Part shown: positions 1 to 10,861 of the stretch, one piece after another
Numbering within the stretch: position 1 is the stretch's first letter
Layout of the letters: the number at the start of each line of letters is the position of its first letter
Assembly (NCBI RefSeq): GCF_902825225.1
Contig: NZ_CADEAK010000008.1
Span: 35,398-99,397, forward strand
Direction: 5' to 3'
Length of the DNA: 64,000 bases
From: Bartonella vinsonii subsp. berkhoffii ATCC 51672
Lineage (GTDB): Bacteria > Pseudomonadota > Alphaproteobacteria > Rhizobiales > Rhizobiaceae
The notes under the pieces: generated by a model
What the model was told of the DNA's origin: nothing
Database searches by the model: none
Seen by the model: only the letters and a program-made list of their open reading frames with translations
Position numbers and translations under genes: made by a program

Positions 1-1
1 C

Positions 2-1093
2 GGGGTTCATGCAACACCGTCTATGATTGCAGTGCAAAGGGAAGTTGAAGGTAGACCAATTCTTCCAAAAACTGTTGTTCCAGTATATGTTGCAACAAGC
101 CGCATGATGCAAAACAACTATTCTCAGCCTTATGGAGCAGAGCGGTCAAACAAAGTACATTATAACCGTGTTGATGTGGGAATTCCTCAACAACATGTGA
201 AGGGTGTTGTTGAAATAAACGCTTATAAACCTACCCATGATAAATATTTTGCAGCAGTGGCTTTGCAAAAATATGATAATAAAGAACAATTTAAACAGCA
301 ACTAAATGCCGCTTTAGCAAAAAAGCCAAAAGGGAAGAGAGAAATTTTTCTTTTTATTCATGGCTATAACAATAATTTTGCAGATGGCACATTTCGTACA
401 GCTCAGTTTACACATGATTATTCTTTAGATGTAGTTGCTGTGCACTATTCATGGCCCTCTGCTGGATCAGTCCCTCTTTATATTTATGACCGTGATAGCG
501 CAAATTTTGCGCGTGACGGACTGATAGAGCTTTTGACACTCATCAGTGAAACCAATGCTGATGAAATTTCCGTTATTGCACATTCGATGGGTAATTTCGT
601 TATAATGGAGGCATTTAGAACTTTGGCATTACAGGGGAACTATAAACCTATTCGTCGTATTACAAGTTTCTTAATGGCGGCACCGGACATTGATGTTGAT
701 GTTTTTGAACGTCAACTTAATGATATTAAAAAGTTGCCTCAACCAACAGCTATTTTAGTATCTCGTGCGGATAAAGCACTTGCTGTTTCGGGACGCCTTA
801 CGGGTGGACATCATCGTGTAGGAGATGGTTCAGATATTGAAATGTTGCGTAAAAATGGAATAACTGTCCTTGATTTTTCTACTGTTGATGGTGGAGCACA
901 TAATGTCTTTGCATCTTCACCAACATTGATGGCTCTTTCTCGAGAAGGTTCTTTGGCTTCTACAATTATGCAGGGTACAGAATTATCACCCAGCCAGGCG
1001 CTTCTTGCTGATAGTAGTACTGTATTGGAAAAAACAACGCACCTTATCCTTTATACACCTGTGCGTTTTTTAACCCCATTGGCTTCACATTAA
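2..1093 (+). CDS. Alpha/beta hydrolase (DUF900-type), 5' end outside window
   Basis: The reading frame is open from base 2, so the gene begins upstream of the window; the first ATG inside (position 23) is probably not the true start. The protein has an alpha/beta-hydrolase core: an oxyanion-type strand (FLFIHGYNNNF) about 110 residues in, the nucleophile elbow IAHSMGN with the catalytic Ser about 190 residues in, and a late Asp/His pair (VSRADKAL and GGAHNVF) that would complete the triad. This layout fits the DUF900 esterase/lipase-like family, often secreted or lipid-anchored in Hyphomicrobiales. The substrate is unknown. The gene ends in a hairpin terminator overlapping its stop codon. The family call is firm; any specific reaction is not supported. 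Confidence 0.8.
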   Translation, partial: GVHATPSMIAVQREVEGRPILPKTVVPVYVATSRMMQNNYSQPYGAERSNKVHYNRVDVGIPQQHVKGVVEINAYKPTHDKYFAAVALQKYDNKEQFKQQLNAALAKKPKGKREIFLFIHGYNNNFADGTFRTAQFTHDYSLDVVAVHYSWPSAGSVPLYIYDRDSANFARDGLIELLTLISETNADEISVIAHSMGNFVIMEAFRTLALQGNYKPIRRITSFLMAAPDIDVDVFERQLNDIKKLPQPTAILVSRADKALAVSGRLTGGHHRVGDGSDIEMLRKNGITVLDFSTVDGGAHNVFASSPTLMALSREGSLASTIMQGTELSPSQALLADSSTVLEKTTHLILYTPVRFLTPLASH

Positions 1094-1115
1094 TGTGAAA
1101 AAAGCCAAAATTTTT
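1079..1115 (+). terminator. Rho-independent terminator after the hydrolase gene
   Basis: TTGGCTT (1079-1085) pairs with AAGCCAA (1102-1108) around an inner CACAT/ATGTG stem. A run of five T follows at 1111-1115. The stem overlaps the hydrolase stop codon at 1091-1093. Confidence 0.65.
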
Positions 1116-1222
1116 CATCAAATATAAATGTATTAGTAGGTTTTTTAGCACTTTCTTTAGAATAGCTTTGTAAAATGAAAAAATAGTGGAATGAATGTAA
1201 ACAATTATGAGGTGTGTTCATA

Positions 1223-1717
1223 ATGGTTGCACGAAAGCGCTCTGTCGATACACCTGCATTAGTTGATTATTTATCTCATTCTGCAGTTAAATTATTCGAT
1301 ATTCATACTATGCTTTTGAGGGCGAGAGAAGTTAATATGGGGGAAAAAGCAAATTTATTGCGTCAAATTGATTCTACAAAAAAACAGCTGGATGAAATAA
1401 GCCATGCTCTTGTTTTAGAATACCGTAAACGCCAAGAAAATGAGCAATTCTTAAAACAAATTCTGCTATCAATTTCCGAACAACTGTTATCGCTTAATAA
1501 TGGTTTTAAAGAAACGGGACGCCTTTTTTTCCAAGAGATGAGAATACTTCAGTCTCAGATGCAATGTTTTTATGAGGGAATGGAAAGGCAACGTTTATTA
1601 GATAGCCAAGAATCTTGTTATTCTCCGTCAAAAATTGATGAAGTGATTAAACAATTACAAAAAGCACGAGAAAAGCTTATTGTTGAAAGCCCACATCTCT
1701 TTGAAAAAGAATATTAA
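1223..1717 (+). CDS. Hypothetical coiled-coil protein
   Basis: I do not recognise this 164-residue protein. It is highly charged and predicted helical, with long stretches rich in Lys, Glu, Gln and Leu (for example LRQIDSTKKQLDEISHAL) that suggest a coiled coil over most of its length. There is no signal peptide or membrane segment. The ATG at 1223 is chosen over an upstream GTG at 1214 because GAGGTG at 1209-1214 gives an 8-base spacing to it. The gene stands alone between the hydrolase terminator and tRNA-Val. Codon use looks like its neighbours. Function unknown. Confidence 0.65.
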   Translation: MVARKRSVDTPALVDYLSHSAVKLFDIHTMLLRAREVNMGEKANLLRQIDSTKKQLDEISHALVLEYRKRQENEQFLKQILLSISEQLLSLNNGFKETGRLFFQEMRILQSQMQCFYEGMERQRLLDSQESCYSPSKIDEVIKQLQKAREKLIVESPHLFEKEY

Positions 1718-2029
1718 AATGAAAAATAAAATATTTTTTCAATAAAGCACATTTGTACAAATATTTTCAACTTTATAGAAAACAGAGTGTTTCAAAGGCT
1801 ATAGTCATTTTAAGAAAAGAAGCTGATGCTTGTCGCGATAGTTTTATGATCATGCCTTCTGATCAGTTGAGTCGCGAAGTCGCCGACATGTTTGTAAGAA
1901 CGTTAAATAGTTTTTCATAACAGGATAAAGGCATGGTTTAAAAATCTTATTCCCTCACTTTATATCCACGCGCCCCTCACTTAAAAAACACATTTAGAAT
2001 CAATAAGTTATGTGAAGTTTAAAAGTGTA
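1718..2029. other. Intergenic stretch with a possible gene remnant
   Basis: This 312-base stretch has no ATG-started gene. An open frame on the plus strand runs to a stop at 1918-1920. From a TTG at 1753 it would encode 55 residues, with a coding-looking part containing EADACRDSFM and LSREVADMF. No ribosome binding site was seen. It may be a remnant of a decayed gene or a chance frame. Confidence 0.3.
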
Positions 2030-2105
2030 TGGTGGGCGATGAGAGACTCGAACTCCCGACATCCTCGGTGTAAACGAGGCGCTCTACCAGCTGAGCTAAT
2101 CGCCC
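2030..2105 (-). tRNA. tRNA-Val (anticodon TAC)
   Basis: The minus strand folds as a standard cloverleaf. A 7-bp acceptor stem (GGGCGAU/AUCGCCC) is followed by discriminator A and an encoded CCA at 2030-2032. The D arm is GCTCAGCTGGTAGAGC, the anticodon loop is TTTACAC with anticodon TAC, and the T arm contains GTTCGAGTC. Confidence 0.97.
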
Positions 2106-2211
2106 AATGCAATGATCAGCAATTGGATAGACATTCTTTACGGAAAAAAAAATCTAAACGCAAGAATAAAGATAGTGTTTTACAATTTTTTAAAAAAATG
2201 CATAAGCCCGC

Positions 2212-2240
2212 TTGACATAAACGCATGAACCCCTTACACG
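2212..2240 (+). promoter_or_regulatory. Candidate promoter for tRNA-Asp
   Basis: TTGACA at 2212-2217 is a perfect -35 box. A weak -10-like TTACAC lies at 2234-2239, 16 bases downstream and about 40 bases before the tRNA. The -35 match is clear; the -10 assignment is tentative. Confidence 0.4.
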
Positions 2241-2278
2241 ACCGCTTATACCAATATGAATTGGTTTGAAAAAAGTGC

Positions 2279-2355
2279 GCGGGTGTAGCTCAGTTGGTTA
2301 GAGTGCTGGCCTGTCACGCCGGAGGTCGCGGGTTCGAGCCCCGTCACTCGCGCCA
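2279..2355 (+). tRNA. tRNA-Asp (anticodon GTC)
   Basis: Cloverleaf with acceptor GCGGGUG/CACUCGC, discriminator G and encoded CCA at 2353-2355. The D arm is GCTCAGTTGGTTAGAGT, the anticodon loop CTGTCAC carries GTC, and the T arm contains GTTCGAGCC. Confidence 0.97.
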
Positions 2356-2661
2356 TTTTCGTCATTTTTTTATGAATTTTTATTTTTGAGTATAAACATC
2401 CTTGTGTGCAAAGCATGTGGCCGTTAAGGCGTTGTTTTGCGATGTTTCTTAAAGTTTAGATTTTCTTTCTTTTTACGTGGTTTATGAGAATAGGGCTTGC
2501 GTCTTGCTTTTCTCTGCGTTACCTATGCCGATAAGAAAAGCACGCTCAATATGTCCTTGAAGCAGTACGAGCGGCAATGAACAGAGATAATTTACCTGTT
2601 TGATTTAATAATATGGAATGATTGCTTTAATCCGGTCATTTCATTAAGATGGAAGAGGATT
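2356..2661. other. Leader region of the nuo operon
   Basis: This 306-base gap between tRNA-Asp and nuoA has no credible ORF. It should contain the nuo promoter and 5' UTR, since nothing upstream on this strand could drive the operon except the tRNA. No clear -35/-10 pair or riboswitch-like structure stood out. Confidence 0.4.
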
Positions 2662-3027
2662 ATGACTCATTTATTGGGCTCTTATTTGCCGGTGTTAATC
2701 TTTATCACTGTTTCGGCAGTTATTGCTGGGGTTCTTTTGATTATGCCTTATATCGTGGCTTATCGTTCTCCCGATCCTGAAAAATTATCGGCTTATGAAT
2801 GTGGGTTTAATTCATTTGATGATGCACGTATGAAATTCGATATTCGTTTTTATTTAGTGTCGATTTTGTTTATTATTTTTGATCTTGAAGTTGCTTTCCT
2901 GTTTCCTTGGGCAGTTTCATTTAACTCGATCGGTATGTTTGGTTTTTGGTCGATGATTGTGTTTTTAACACTTTTGACCATCGGGTTTATATATGAATGG
3001 AAAAAAGGAGCTCTTGAATGGGATTAA
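2662..3027 (+). CDS. nuoA: NADH-quinone oxidoreductase subunit A
   Basis: Small membrane subunit of respiratory complex I, 121 residues, the usual family length. Three hydrophobic segments lie at about residues 8-30, 63-84 and 92-112. The conserved loop after the first segment contains KLSAYECGF, with the Cys of the quinone-site loop. A GAAGAGGA ribosome binding site lies just upstream of the ATG. It is the first gene of a complete 14-gene nuo operon and overlaps nuoB by 10 bases, which suggests translational coupling. Confidence 0.97.
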   Translation: MTHLLGSYLPVLIFITVSAVIAGVLLIMPYIVAYRSPDPEKLSAYECGFNSFDDARMKFDIRFYLVSILFIIFDLEVAFLFPWAVSFNSIGMFGFWSMIVFLTLLTIGFIYEWKKGALEWD

Positions 3028-3599
3028 TGTCTAACAATTCAACAATGATTGCTCCAAAACCAAAAGGAATTATTGATCCGAATACAGGCGAATTGATAGG
3101 TTCTGACGATAGTTTCTTTCGTGATATACATGCTGAATTATCGGATAAAGGTTTTTTAGTTACTTCGACGGATGCTTTGATTACTTGGGCGCGTACCGGC
3201 TCTTTAATGTGGATGAGTTTTGGTTTGGCTTGTTGTGCTATTGAAATGATGCAATGTTCAATGCCTCACTATGACAACGAGCGTTTTGGATATGCACCAC
3301 GCGCTTCACCTCGTCAGTCAGATGTGATGGTGGTAGCAGGTACTCTCACAAATAAGATGGCACCTGCTTTAAGAAAAGTGTACGATCAAATGCCGGAACC
3401 ACGTTATGTGATTTCTATGGGATCGTGTGCTAATGGTGGTGGATATTATCATTATTCTTATTCAGTTGTTCGTGGCTGCGATCGTATTGTGCCTGTGGAT
3501 ATTTATGTTCCAGGATGTCCTCCTACGGCAGAGGCATTGCTGTACGGTATATTATTGTTACAGAAAAAAATTCGTCGTTCTGGATCTATAGAACGATAG
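3018..3599 (+). CDS. nuoB: NADH-quinone oxidoreductase subunit B
   Basis: Peripheral-arm subunit carrying the terminal [4Fe-4S] cluster N2, which reduces quinone. The ligands are visible at Cys72-Cys73 (LACCAIEMM), Cys137 (GSCANGG) and Cys167 (PGCPP). Length is 193 residues. The start at 3018 is preceded by AAAGGAG at good spacing; a second in-frame ATG at 3027 is possible and would remove three residues. The gene lies between nuoA (overlapping) and nuoC (13-base gap). Confidence 0.97.
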   Translation: MGLMSNNSTMIAPKPKGIIDPNTGELIGSDDSFFRDIHAELSDKGFLVTSTDALITWARTGSLMWMSFGLACCAIEMMQCSMPHYDNERFGYAPRASPRQSDVMVVAGTLTNKMAPALRKVYDQMPEPRYVISMGSCANGGGYYHYSYSVVRGCDRIVPVDIYVPGCPPTAEALLYGILLLQKKIRRSGSIER

Positions 3600-3612
3600 G
3601 GGCTTTATTGTC

Positions 3613-4224
3613 ATGGTGAATGAATCATTGGTTGAACTTGCTGCCTATTTGAAAAACAAATTAGGAGATAAACTTGAAGAAACCATTCTTGCATTTGGTG
3701 AACTGACTATAATATCACGGCTCTCTGCAATTACGGACGTATTAATGTTTGTTCGTGATGATTCTCGTTGTCAATTTATTAATCTTACAGACATTAGTGG
3801 TGTTGATTATCCATCTCGCGATAAACGTTTTGATGTTTCTTACCAACTCTTATCCCCTCGTGAGAATTTACGCTTACGTGTTAAGGTGCATACCGATGAA
3901 AACACGCCTGTTGCTTCTGCTTGCGCGGTTTATCCTGGAGCAGAGTGGTATGAGCGGGAGGCATACGATATGTATGGAATTTTATTTTCAGGGCATCCAG
4001 ATTTAAGGCGGATTTTAACCGATTATGGATTTGAAGGACACCCTTTACGTAAAGATTTTCCTGTGACAGGATTTGTTGAATGTCGTTATGATAATGAAGT
4101 AAAAAGGGTGGTTTATGAGCCTGTTGTTTTGCGGCAAGAAATGCGCAATTTTGATTTCCTTTCTCCTTGGGAGGGAGGACAATATGTTTTGCCATGTGAT
4201 GAAAAAATAGATGTCCCAAAATAA
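3613..4224 (+). CDS. nuoC: NADH-quinone oxidoreductase subunit C
   Basis: Peripheral-arm 30-kDa subunit of complex I, 203 residues. The family signature is present around residues 114-150, with the [11 protein letters not shown] and HPLRKDFP motifs. It is a separate gene here, unlike the fused nuoCD of Escherichia coli, as expected for alphaproteobacteria. A 116-base AT-rich gap separates it from nuoD. Confidence 0.96.
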   Translation: MVNESLVELAAYLKNKLGDKLEETILAFGELTIISRLSAITDVLMFVRDDSRCQFINLTDISGVDYPSRDKRFDVSYQLLSPRENLRLRVKVHTDENTPVASACAVYPGAEWYEREAYDMYGILFSGHPDLRRILTDYGFEGHPLRKDFPVTGFVECRYDNEVKRVVYEPVVLRQEMRNFDFLSPWEGGQYVLPCDEKIDVPK

Positions 4225-4340
4225 TATTCGAGCGAATAAAACTAGAACTTAGAGTTTAAAATAATTAAATATTTTGCCTGTTATAAAAGGTTTTATTGAT
4301 ATTTAATATGAAGTTTTTTAGATAAAGCAAGGGGTTGAAT

Positions 4341-5531
4341 GTGGCTGAAGTTAATGTTCGGAACTTTAATATCAATTTTGGACCGCAGCATCCTGCAGCG
4401 CATGGGGTTTTGCGCATGGTTCTCGAATTGGACGGTGAAGTTGTTGAGCGTGTGGATCCACATATTGGATTATTACATCGCGGTACCGAAAAATTAATGG
4501 AAACAAAAACGTATCTTCAAGCTGGCCCTTACTTAGACCGTCTGGATTATGTTGCTCCTATGAATCAGGAGCATGCTTTTGTGCTTGCTGTTGAAAAATT
4601 ATTGGGTGTTGAGGTTCCCAAACGAGGTCAGTTAATACGTGTTTTGTTCTCTGAAATTGGACGTATTCTTAATCATTTGCTTAATGTAACAACACAAGCA
4701 ATGGATGTTGGTGCTTTGACACCACCGCTTTGGGGATTTGAACAACGTGAAAGATTGATGATTTTTTATGAGCGTGCGTGTGGAGCACGTCTTCACGCAA
4801 ATTACTTTCGTCCTGGTGGTGTGCATCAGGATTTACCGGAATCTTTAATTGAGGATATTGGTAATTTTATTGATCCCTTTCTTATTGCTCTTGGTAAACT
4901 TGATGCGCTTGTAACACCAAATCGGATTTTTAAGCAGCGTAATGTGGATATTGGCGTAGTAAATATTGATGAAGCTTGGGCTCGTGGTTTTTCTGGTGTC
5001 ATGATTCGTGGAGCTGGTGTGCCGTGGGATTTGCGTAAAAGCCAACCTTATGAATGTTATGATGAAATGGAATTTGATATTCCTGTAGGTAAGAATAGCG
5101 ATTGTTACGACCGTTACCTGATTCGTATGGAAGAGATGCGTCAATCAGCGAAAATTATGCGCCAATGTGTGGATCGTTTGCTAAGTACTGAAAAAAGCGG
5201 TCCAGTTTCGAGTTTAGATTGCAAAATCGTTCCTCCAAAGCGGAGTGAAATGAAAAGTTCAATGGAAGCACTTATTCACCATTTTAAGCTTTATACGGAG
5301 GGTTTTCATACGCCTCCTGGGGAAGTATATGTTGCTGTGGAAGCTCCGAAAGGTGAGTTTGGGGTTTATCTTGTTTCCGATGGTACCAATAAGCCTTATC
5401 GTGTTAAGTTGCGTGCTCCTGGTTTTGCGCATCTTCAAGCTATGGATTTTTTAACTCGAGGTCATATGTTGGCGGATGCTACAGCTATTTTGGGTTCGAT
5501 TGATATTGTTTTTGGGGAGGTTGATCGCTAA
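4341..5531 (+). CDS. nuoD: NADH-quinone oxidoreductase subunit D
   Basis: 49-kDa peripheral subunit that forms the quinone pocket with NuoB, 396 residues. Early motifs include [13 protein letters not shown] and HRGTEKL, and the family's C-terminal DIVFGEVDR is intact. The GTG at 4341 is chosen because AAGGGG at 4329-4334 gives a 6-base spacing and because the usual N-terminus of the family is [12 protein letters not shown] two codons upstream is less likely. The stop overlaps the nuoE start by one base (TAATG). Confidence 0.96.
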   Translation: MAEVNVRNFNINFGPQHPAAHGVLRMVLELDGEVVERVDPHIGLLHRGTEKLMETKTYLQAGPYLDRLDYVAPMNQEHAFVLAVEKLLGVEVPKRGQLIRVLFSEIGRILNHLLNVTTQAMDVGALTPPLWGFEQRERLMIFYERACGARLHANYFRPGGVHQDLPESLIEDIGNFIDPFLIALGKLDALVTPNRIFKQRNVDIGVVNIDEAWARGFSGVMIRGAGVPWDLRKSQPYECYDEMEFDIPVGKNSDCYDRYLIRMEEMRQSAKIMRQCVDRLLSTEKSGPVSSLDCKIVPPKRSEMKSSMEALIHHFKLYTEGFHTPPGEVYVAVEAPKGEFGVYLVSDGTNKPYRVKLRAPGFAHLQAMDFLTRGHMLADATAILGSIDIVFGEVDR

Positions 5532-6190
5532 TGTCTGTGCGCCGTCTTGCAGATAATATTTACCAACCCGCAGAGTTTTCTTTTACAAAGGAAAATCAGA
5601 TATGGGTAAAAAATACTATAGAAAAATATCCTGTAGGGCGTGAGCAGTCTGCTGTAATTCCATTATTAATGCGTGCTCAAGAGCAAGATGGTTGGGTAAC
5701 ACGCGCTGCGATTGAGCATATCGCACAGCTTCTTTCCATGGCTTATATTCGTGTTCTAGAGGTTGCAACCTTTTATACTCAGTTTCAGCTTCGTCCAGTT
5801 GGAACGAAGGCACATATTCAGGTTTGTGGTACGACTCCTTGTATGTTACGTGGATCTGGTGAATTAATCAAAGTTTGTCAGAAAAAAATTCATCACGAAC
5901 CTTTTGTGACTAATAAGGATGGAACCTTATCATGGGAAGAGGTGGAATGTCTTGGAGCCTGTGTGAATGCTCCCATGATTATGATTTTTAAAGATACTTA
6001 TGAAGATCTTACAGCTGAACGTCTTGAAGAAATTATTGATGCATTTGAAGCAGGTAAAGGTTCTGAGATAGCAGTTGGTCCGCAAAATAGTCGCAAATCA
6101 TCGGAGCCGGTTAGTGGTTTAACTTCTCTCATTGAACAAGAAGAAAAGAAGTCACTTAAATCGTTAAAGAAAAAGGGTAAAGGGGAATGA
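5531..6190 (+). CDS. nuoE: NADH-quinone oxidoreductase subunit E
   Basis: 24-kDa subunit of the NADH-oxidising module, binding the off-pathway [2Fe-2S] cluster N1a. The thioredoxin-like domain has cluster ligands at Cys99, Cys104, Cys140 and Cys144 (CGTTPC and CLGAC). At 219 residues it is longer than the E. coli protein because of a Lys/Glu-rich C-terminal tail (about residues 180-219), common in alphaproteobacteria. It is translationally coupled to nuoD. Confidence 0.96.
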   Translation: MSVRRLADNIYQPAEFSFTKENQIWVKNTIEKYPVGREQSAVIPLLMRAQEQDGWVTRAAIEHIAQLLSMAYIRVLEVATFYTQFQLRPVGTKAHIQVCGTTPCMLRGSGELIKVCQKKIHHEPFVTNKDGTLSWEEVECLGACVNAPMIMIFKDTYEDLTAERLEEIIDAFEAGKGSEIAVGPQNSRKSSEPVSGLTSLIEQEEKKSLKSLKKKGKGE

Positions 6191-6334
6191 GGGGCATAGT
6201 GTTTTTCTGGAAAAGGTATTTTATTATTCCATCCATTGTGGCAGTATTTGACTAAAAATTAATTGAAAAGATGTTTAAAAATTGCATTTGAGGAAAAACT
6301 AAGAATGCTACGGACAATAGAAAAGAGGGGGGGA

Positions 6335-7642
6335 ATGCTGGCTGATAAGGATCGCATTTTCACCAATATTTATGGTTTAAAAGAGAGATCATTAAAAGCT
6401 GCAATATCACGTGGGCATTGGGATGGTACCAAAGCGATTATCGAAAAAGGACGTGACTGGATCATTGAAGAGATAAAGGCATCAGGTTTGCGTGGACGTG
6501 GAGGTGCCGGTTTTCCTACAGGGATGAAGTGGTCTTTTATGCCAAAGCAAAGTGATGGTCGTCCCCATTATTTGGTTGTGAATGCAGATGAATCAGAACC
6601 AGGGACATGTAAAGATCGCGATATCTTACGGCATGATCCTCATACTTTAATTGAAGGATGTGTATTTGCAACTTTTGCCATGGGGGCGAATGTTGCTTTT
6701 ATCTATATTCGTGGTGAATATATTCGTGAGCGTGAAGCCCTTCAAGCGGCTGTTGATGAGTGTTACGATGCGAGTTTACTTGGCAAAAAAACAAAATATG
6801 GACATGCTTGCGATATTATTCTTCATCATGGTGCTGGTGCTTATATTTGTGGAGAAGAAACAGCTCTTCTTGAAAGTCTTGAAGGAAAAAAGGGGCAACC
6901 TCGGCTTAAACCGCCATTCCCTGCAAATATGGGGATTTATGGCTGTCCAACGACAGTAAACAATGTCGAATCTATAGCCGTTGTTCCAACGATTTTGCGT
7001 CGAGGCGCTTCGTGGTTTTCATCGATTGGGCGTACCAATAATGTTGGAACAAAATTATTTATGGTTTCTGGACATGTAAATGCCCCTTGTACATTTGAAG
7101 ACGCTCTTGGTGTTTCTTTTCGTGAGTTAATTGAAAAACATGCAGGTGGTATTCGTGGCGGATGGAATAATCTTTTAGCAGTTATTCCAGGGGGAGCTTC
7201 TTGCCCAGTCGTTAGTGGTGAGGATATGGTTGATGCAATCATGGATTTTGATGGGATGCGAGATGTCGGATCTTCTTTTGGCACTGGTGGTATGATCGTG
7301 ATGGATAAATCAACGGATATTATCAAGGCAATTTGGCGTATAGCAGCTTTTTTTAAACATGAAAGTTGTGGTCAGTGTACACCGTGTCGTGAAGGAACGG
7401 GATGGATGATGCGCCTTTTAGGACGCATGGTTGAGGGGCGAGCACAAAAACGCGAGATTGATCTTTTGTTTGAAGTGTCTAAACAGGTTGAAGGGCATAC
7501 TATTTGCGCACTTGGTGATGCCGCGGCATGGCCTATACAAGGGTTGATACGTAATTTTCGTCCAGAAATCGAGCGTAGAATTGATGAGTATACGCGAAAT
7601 GTCGTTCAAAGAAAAAATATTGCTTTGGAAGCAGTTGGATAG
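6335..7642 (+). CDS. nuoF: NADH-quinone oxidoreductase subunit F
   Basis: 51-kDa subunit that binds NADH, FMN and the [4Fe-4S] cluster N3. The nucleotide-binding [13 protein letters not shown] lies near residue 60, and the cluster ligands lie in [12 protein letters not shown] near residue 355 and a later Cys in [10 protein letters not shown]. The start at ATG 6335 follows GAGG at 6325-6328 with 6-base spacing and gives 435 residues. An in-frame TTG at 6263 would add 24 residues that do not match the family. A 144-base gap separates it from nuoE. Confidence 0.95.
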   Translation: MLADKDRIFTNIYGLKERSLKAAISRGHWDGTKAIIEKGRDWIIEEIKASGLRGRGGAGFPTGMKWSFMPKQSDGRPHYLVVNADESEPGTCKDRDILRHDPHTLIEGCVFATFAMGANVAFIYIRGEYIREREALQAAVDECYDASLLGKKTKYGHACDIILHHGAGAYICGEETALLESLEGKKGQPRLKPPFPANMGIYGCPTTVNNVESIAVVPTILRRGASWFSSIGRTNNVGTKLFMVSGHVNAPCTFEDALGVSFRELIEKHAGGIRGGWNNLLAVIPGGASCPVVSGEDMVDAIMDFDGMRDVGSSFGTGGMIVMDKSTDIIKAIWRIAAFFKHESCGQCTPCREGTGWMMRLLGRMVEGRAQKREIDLLFEVSKQVEGHTICALGDAAAWPIQGLIRNFRPEIERRIDEYTRNVVQRKNIALEAVG

Positions 7643-7704
7643 AGGATTTTGTTTTAAGAGCAACGGAATGCAAGTTTTAAGTGGATTATCCGCAGGCTGG
7701 ATGA

Positions 7705-9777
7705 ATGATGATAAATATTAAGGTTGATGGTAAAGAGATTGAAGTCCCTGATTACTATACGTTGCTTCAGGCAGCAGAAGCGGCTGGTGCTGAGGTGCCG
7801 CGTTTTTGTTTTCATGAATCTTTATCAATTGCTGGAAATTGTCGCATGTGCTTGGTTGAGGTCAAGGGAGCAGCTCCGAAACCTCAGGCTTCTTGTGCTA
7901 TGGGGGTTCGTGATTTACGAATAGGGCCTAATGGCGAAGTGCCAGAAATTTTTACCAATACAAAGATGGTTAAAAAAGCACGTGAAAGTGTCATGGAGTT
8001 TCTCCTCATCAACCATCCTTTAGATTGTCCTGTCTGTGATCAAGGAGGAGAATGCGATCTTCAAGATCAAGCAATGCTCTATGGACGGGACTGTTCTCGG
8101 TATACAGAAAATAAGCGAGCTGTCGAAGATAAATATATTGGGCCACTTGTAAAAACTGTTATGACACGATGCATCCATTGCACGCGGTGTGTTCGTTTTA
8201 CGACGGAAGTTGCAGGTATTTCTGAACTTGGTTTGATTGGTCGTGGTGAAGATGCTGAAATTACAACATATCTTGAAAAAGCAATGACATCTGAATTGCA
8301 GGGAAATGTTATTGATCTTTGTCCGGTAGGGGCTTTAACTTCAAAACCTTATGCATTTCATGCCCGTCCATGGGAATTGGTTAAGACGGAGTCGATTGAT
8401 GTGATGGATGCGCTTGGTAGTGCTATTCGCATTGATAGCCGCGGTCGTGAAGTTATGCGGATTATGCCGCGTACAAACGAAGAGGTAAATGAGGAGTGGA
8501 TTTCTGATAAGACGCGTTTTATTTGGGATGGATTACGCACGCAACGGCTTGATAAGCCATATGTACGCAAAGACGGAAAGCTCCAACCTGTAAGTTGGAC
8601 GGAAGCTTTTGCAAAAATTAAAATGGTGATTTCTAAAACCTTACCAGAAAAAATTGGAGCGATTGCTGGAGATCTTGCTTCTGTTGAGGAAATGTATGCA
8701 CTTAAAACATTGCTGCTTTCATTGGATTCAAAATTATTTGATTTCCGTCAAAGAGGCATGGCTTTATCTCCTGAATTGGGACGTTCAAGTTATATTTTCA
8801 ATCCGACAATTGCAGGTATTGAGCAAGCTGATGCGTTGCTTATCGTGGGCTCTAATCCGCGCTATGAAGCAGCTGTTTTGAATGCACGTATTCTAAAACG
8901 CCAACGAATGGGACGCTTTCCTATCGCTCTCATTGGAGAGAAGGTCGATTTACGCTATTCGTATTCATATCTTGGAGCTGGTACGGATGCATTGAGTGCA
9001 CTTATTCGTGGAGAGGATGCCTTTTTAAATGTGTTAAAAGAAGCCAAGAGGCCACTTATTCTTATCGGTGAGGGTGCTGTTTCAGGTGAAGAAGGCTTAT
9101 CTGTTTTAAAAAGCCTTGCAAAATTAGCTTATAGTGTTGGAGCTCTTAGTGAGGAATGGAATGGCTTTGGTGTTCTTCACAATGCAGCTTCGGCTGTTGG
9201 AGGATTGGACATAGGTTTTACTTCTAAACTTGGGGTTGCAAATATCATTAAAACCTGTGAGGTTTTATTTTTGCTTGGTGCTGATGAAGTAAAATTAGCC
9301 AATACAAAAGCTTTTACAATTTATATTGGTAGCCATGGTGATTATGGTGCGCATGCTGCTGATGTTATTTTGCCTGCATCAGCTTACACTGAAAAATCAG
9401 GACTTTATGTGAATACAGAAGGACGTGTTCAAATGACAAATCGGGCAGGATTTGCCCCAGGTGAAGCAAAAGAAGATTGGGCTATTTTACGTGCTTTATC
9501 GGATGTTTTAGGGCGTAAGCTTCCTTTTGATTCGCTTTTTCAATTAAGACAGCGCTTGTTTAAGGATTATCCACATCTTTGTGCCATTGATGATATAATA
9601 CCTTCCTGTATAGATAATCTTAAAGATCTTAGTACGCAAATGGTTGCTCTAGAGATGCGAACATTTACTTCTATGGTTAAAGACTTTTATTTGACAAATC
9701 CAATAGCACGTGCTTCTGCAATTATGGCGGAATGTTCATGTCTTGCAAAAGACCGTGCTACACAAGCTGTAGAGTAA
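7705..9777 (+). CDS. nuoG: NADH-quinone oxidoreductase subunit G
   Basis: 75-kDa iron-sulfur subunit, 690 residues. The N-terminal ferredoxin-like [2Fe-2S] domain shows CRMC, followed by the His/Cys cluster [18 protein letters not shown] and a [10 protein letters not shown] [4Fe-4S] motif near residue 155. The remainder is a molybdopterin-oxidoreductase-like domain that no longer binds the cofactor in this family. The start may be the first or the second of two adjacent ATG codons. It carries electrons from NuoF towards NuoI. Confidence 0.96.
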   Translation: MMINIKVDGKEIEVPDYYTLLQAAEAAGAEVPRFCFHESLSIAGNCRMCLVEVKGAAPKPQASCAMGVRDLRIGPNGEVPEIFTNTKMVKKARESVMEFLLINHPLDCPVCDQGGECDLQDQAMLYGRDCSRYTENKRAVEDKYIGPLVKTVMTRCIHCTRCVRFTTEVAGISELGLIGRGEDAEITTYLEKAMTSELQGNVIDLCPVGALTSKPYAFHARPWELVKTESIDVMDALGSAIRIDSRGREVMRIMPRTNEEVNEEWISDKTRFIWDGLRTQRLDKPYVRKDGKLQPVSWTEAFAKIKMVISKTLPEKIGAIAGDLASVEEMYALKTLLLSLDSKLFDFRQRGMALSPELGRSSYIFNPTIAGIEQADALLIVGSNPRYEAAVLNARILKRQRMGRFPIALIGEKVDLRYSYSYLGAGTDALSALIRGEDAFLNVLKEAKRPLILIGEGAVSGEEGLSVLKSLAKLAYSVGALSEEWNGFGVLHNAASAVGGLDIGFTSKLGVANIIKTCEVLFLLGADEVKLANTKAFTIYIGSHGDYGAHAADVILPASAYTEKSGLYVNTEGRVQMTNRAGFAPGEAKEDWAILRALSDVLGRKLPFDSLFQLRQRLFKDYPHLCAIDDIIPSCIDNLKDLSTQMVALEMRTFTSMVKDFYLTNPIARASAIMAECSCLAKDRATQAVE

Positions 9778-9796
9778 GGGCAGAGGAAAAGGTATA

Positions 9797-10846
9797 ATGA
9801 TGTATGATTTCTTTATGACTTGGCTATTGCCATTACTCATTATAGTTGGAAAAACCCTCCTGCTTTTAGTTGTTCTTCTTCTCTTGGTTGCTTATCTTCT
9901 TTACGCAGATAGAAAAATTTGGGCAGCAGTACAATTGCGGCGTGGTCCAAATGTTGTTGGTCCGTGGGGATTGTTACAATCTTTTGCAGATTTAATTAAA
10001 TTTGTTGTTAAGGAGCCTATTATCCCTGCTGGTGCTAATAAGGGTGTTTTTCTGTTAGCGCCTTTTATTTCCGCTACGCTTGCTTTATCAACTTGGGCTG
10101 TTATTCCCGTTAATGAAGGCTGGGAAGTCGCAAAGATTAATGTTGGTTTGCTTTATATTTTGGCTATTTCTTCTTTGGAAGTTTATGGCGTTATTATGGG
10201 AGGGTGGGCATCAAATTCGAAATATCCTTTTTTAGGAGCTCTTCGTTCAGCAGCACAGATGGTCTCTTATGAAGTTTCTATTGGCTTTGTGCTTGTAACT
10301 GTCATTTTAGTAAGTGGTTCATTGGATCTTACAACAATTGTACAGAAACAAAGTCACGGATTTGGAACGACTCTTGGTCTTCCTTTTAGCAGTTTTCTTG
10401 ATTGGAATTGGCTCGTTCTTTTTCCAATGTTTATTATATTTTTTATTTCTGCACTTGCAGAGACAAATCGTCCACCCTTTGACTTAGTGGAAGCAGAATC
10501 TGAACTTGTTGCTGGTCACATGGTTGAATACTCTTCAACACCTTACATGCTTTTTTTCCTTGGTGAGTATGTTGCTATTGTTTTAATGTGCGCTTTGACA
10601 ACTATTTTGTTTTTAGGTGGTTGGTTACCTCCCTTGGATGTTTTGTGGCTTAATTGGGTTCCTGGAGTCATTTGGTTTGTTTTAAAAGTTTGCTTTGTAT
10701 TTTTTGGGTTTGCTATGGTTAAAGCATTTGTTCCACGTTATCGTTACGATCAGCTTATGCGGCTTGGTTGGAAAGTTTTTCTTCCACTTTCATTAGCAAT
10801 GGTTGTGATAACCGCTGCTTTTTTAAAGTATACTGGTTTTGTTTAA
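9797..10846 (+). CDS. nuoH: NADH-quinone oxidoreductase subunit H
   Basis: Membrane subunit that joins the peripheral arm to the proton-pumping arm and helps form the quinone chamber. It has 349 residues with eight or so hydrophobic segments. The diagnostic acidic loop [19 protein letters not shown] lies near residue 225, and [11 protein letters not shown] near residue 50. It starts 19 bases after nuoG, and nuoI follows after 15 bases. Confidence 0.97.
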   Translation: MMYDFFMTWLLPLLIIVGKTLLLLVVLLLLVAYLLYADRKIWAAVQLRRGPNVVGPWGLLQSFADLIKFVVKEPIIPAGANKGVFLLAPFISATLALSTWAVIPVNEGWEVAKINVGLLYILAISSLEVYGVIMGGWASNSKYPFLGALRSAAQMVSYEVSIGFVLVTVILVSGSLDLTTIVQKQSHGFGTTLGLPFSSFLDWNWLVLFPMFIIFFISALAETNRPPFDLVEAESELVAGHMVEYSSTPYMLFFLGEYVAIVLMCALTTILFLGGWLPPLDVLWLNWVPGVIWFVLKVCFVFFGFAMVKAFVPRYRYDQLMRLGWKVFLPLSLAMVVITAAFLKYTGFV

Positions 10847-10861
10847 GAGGAGGTTTTACTG

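Noticed and set aside
2012..2215. 67-codon plus-strand ORF over tRNA-Val
   Set aside because: It is the complement of the tRNA gene; the product shows the familiar MRDSNSRHPRCKRGALPAEL antisense-tRNA artefact.
6937..7326. 129-codon minus-strand ORF inside nuoF
   Set aside because: Shadow of nuoF, which is intact and has its Fe-S motifs in the other strand.
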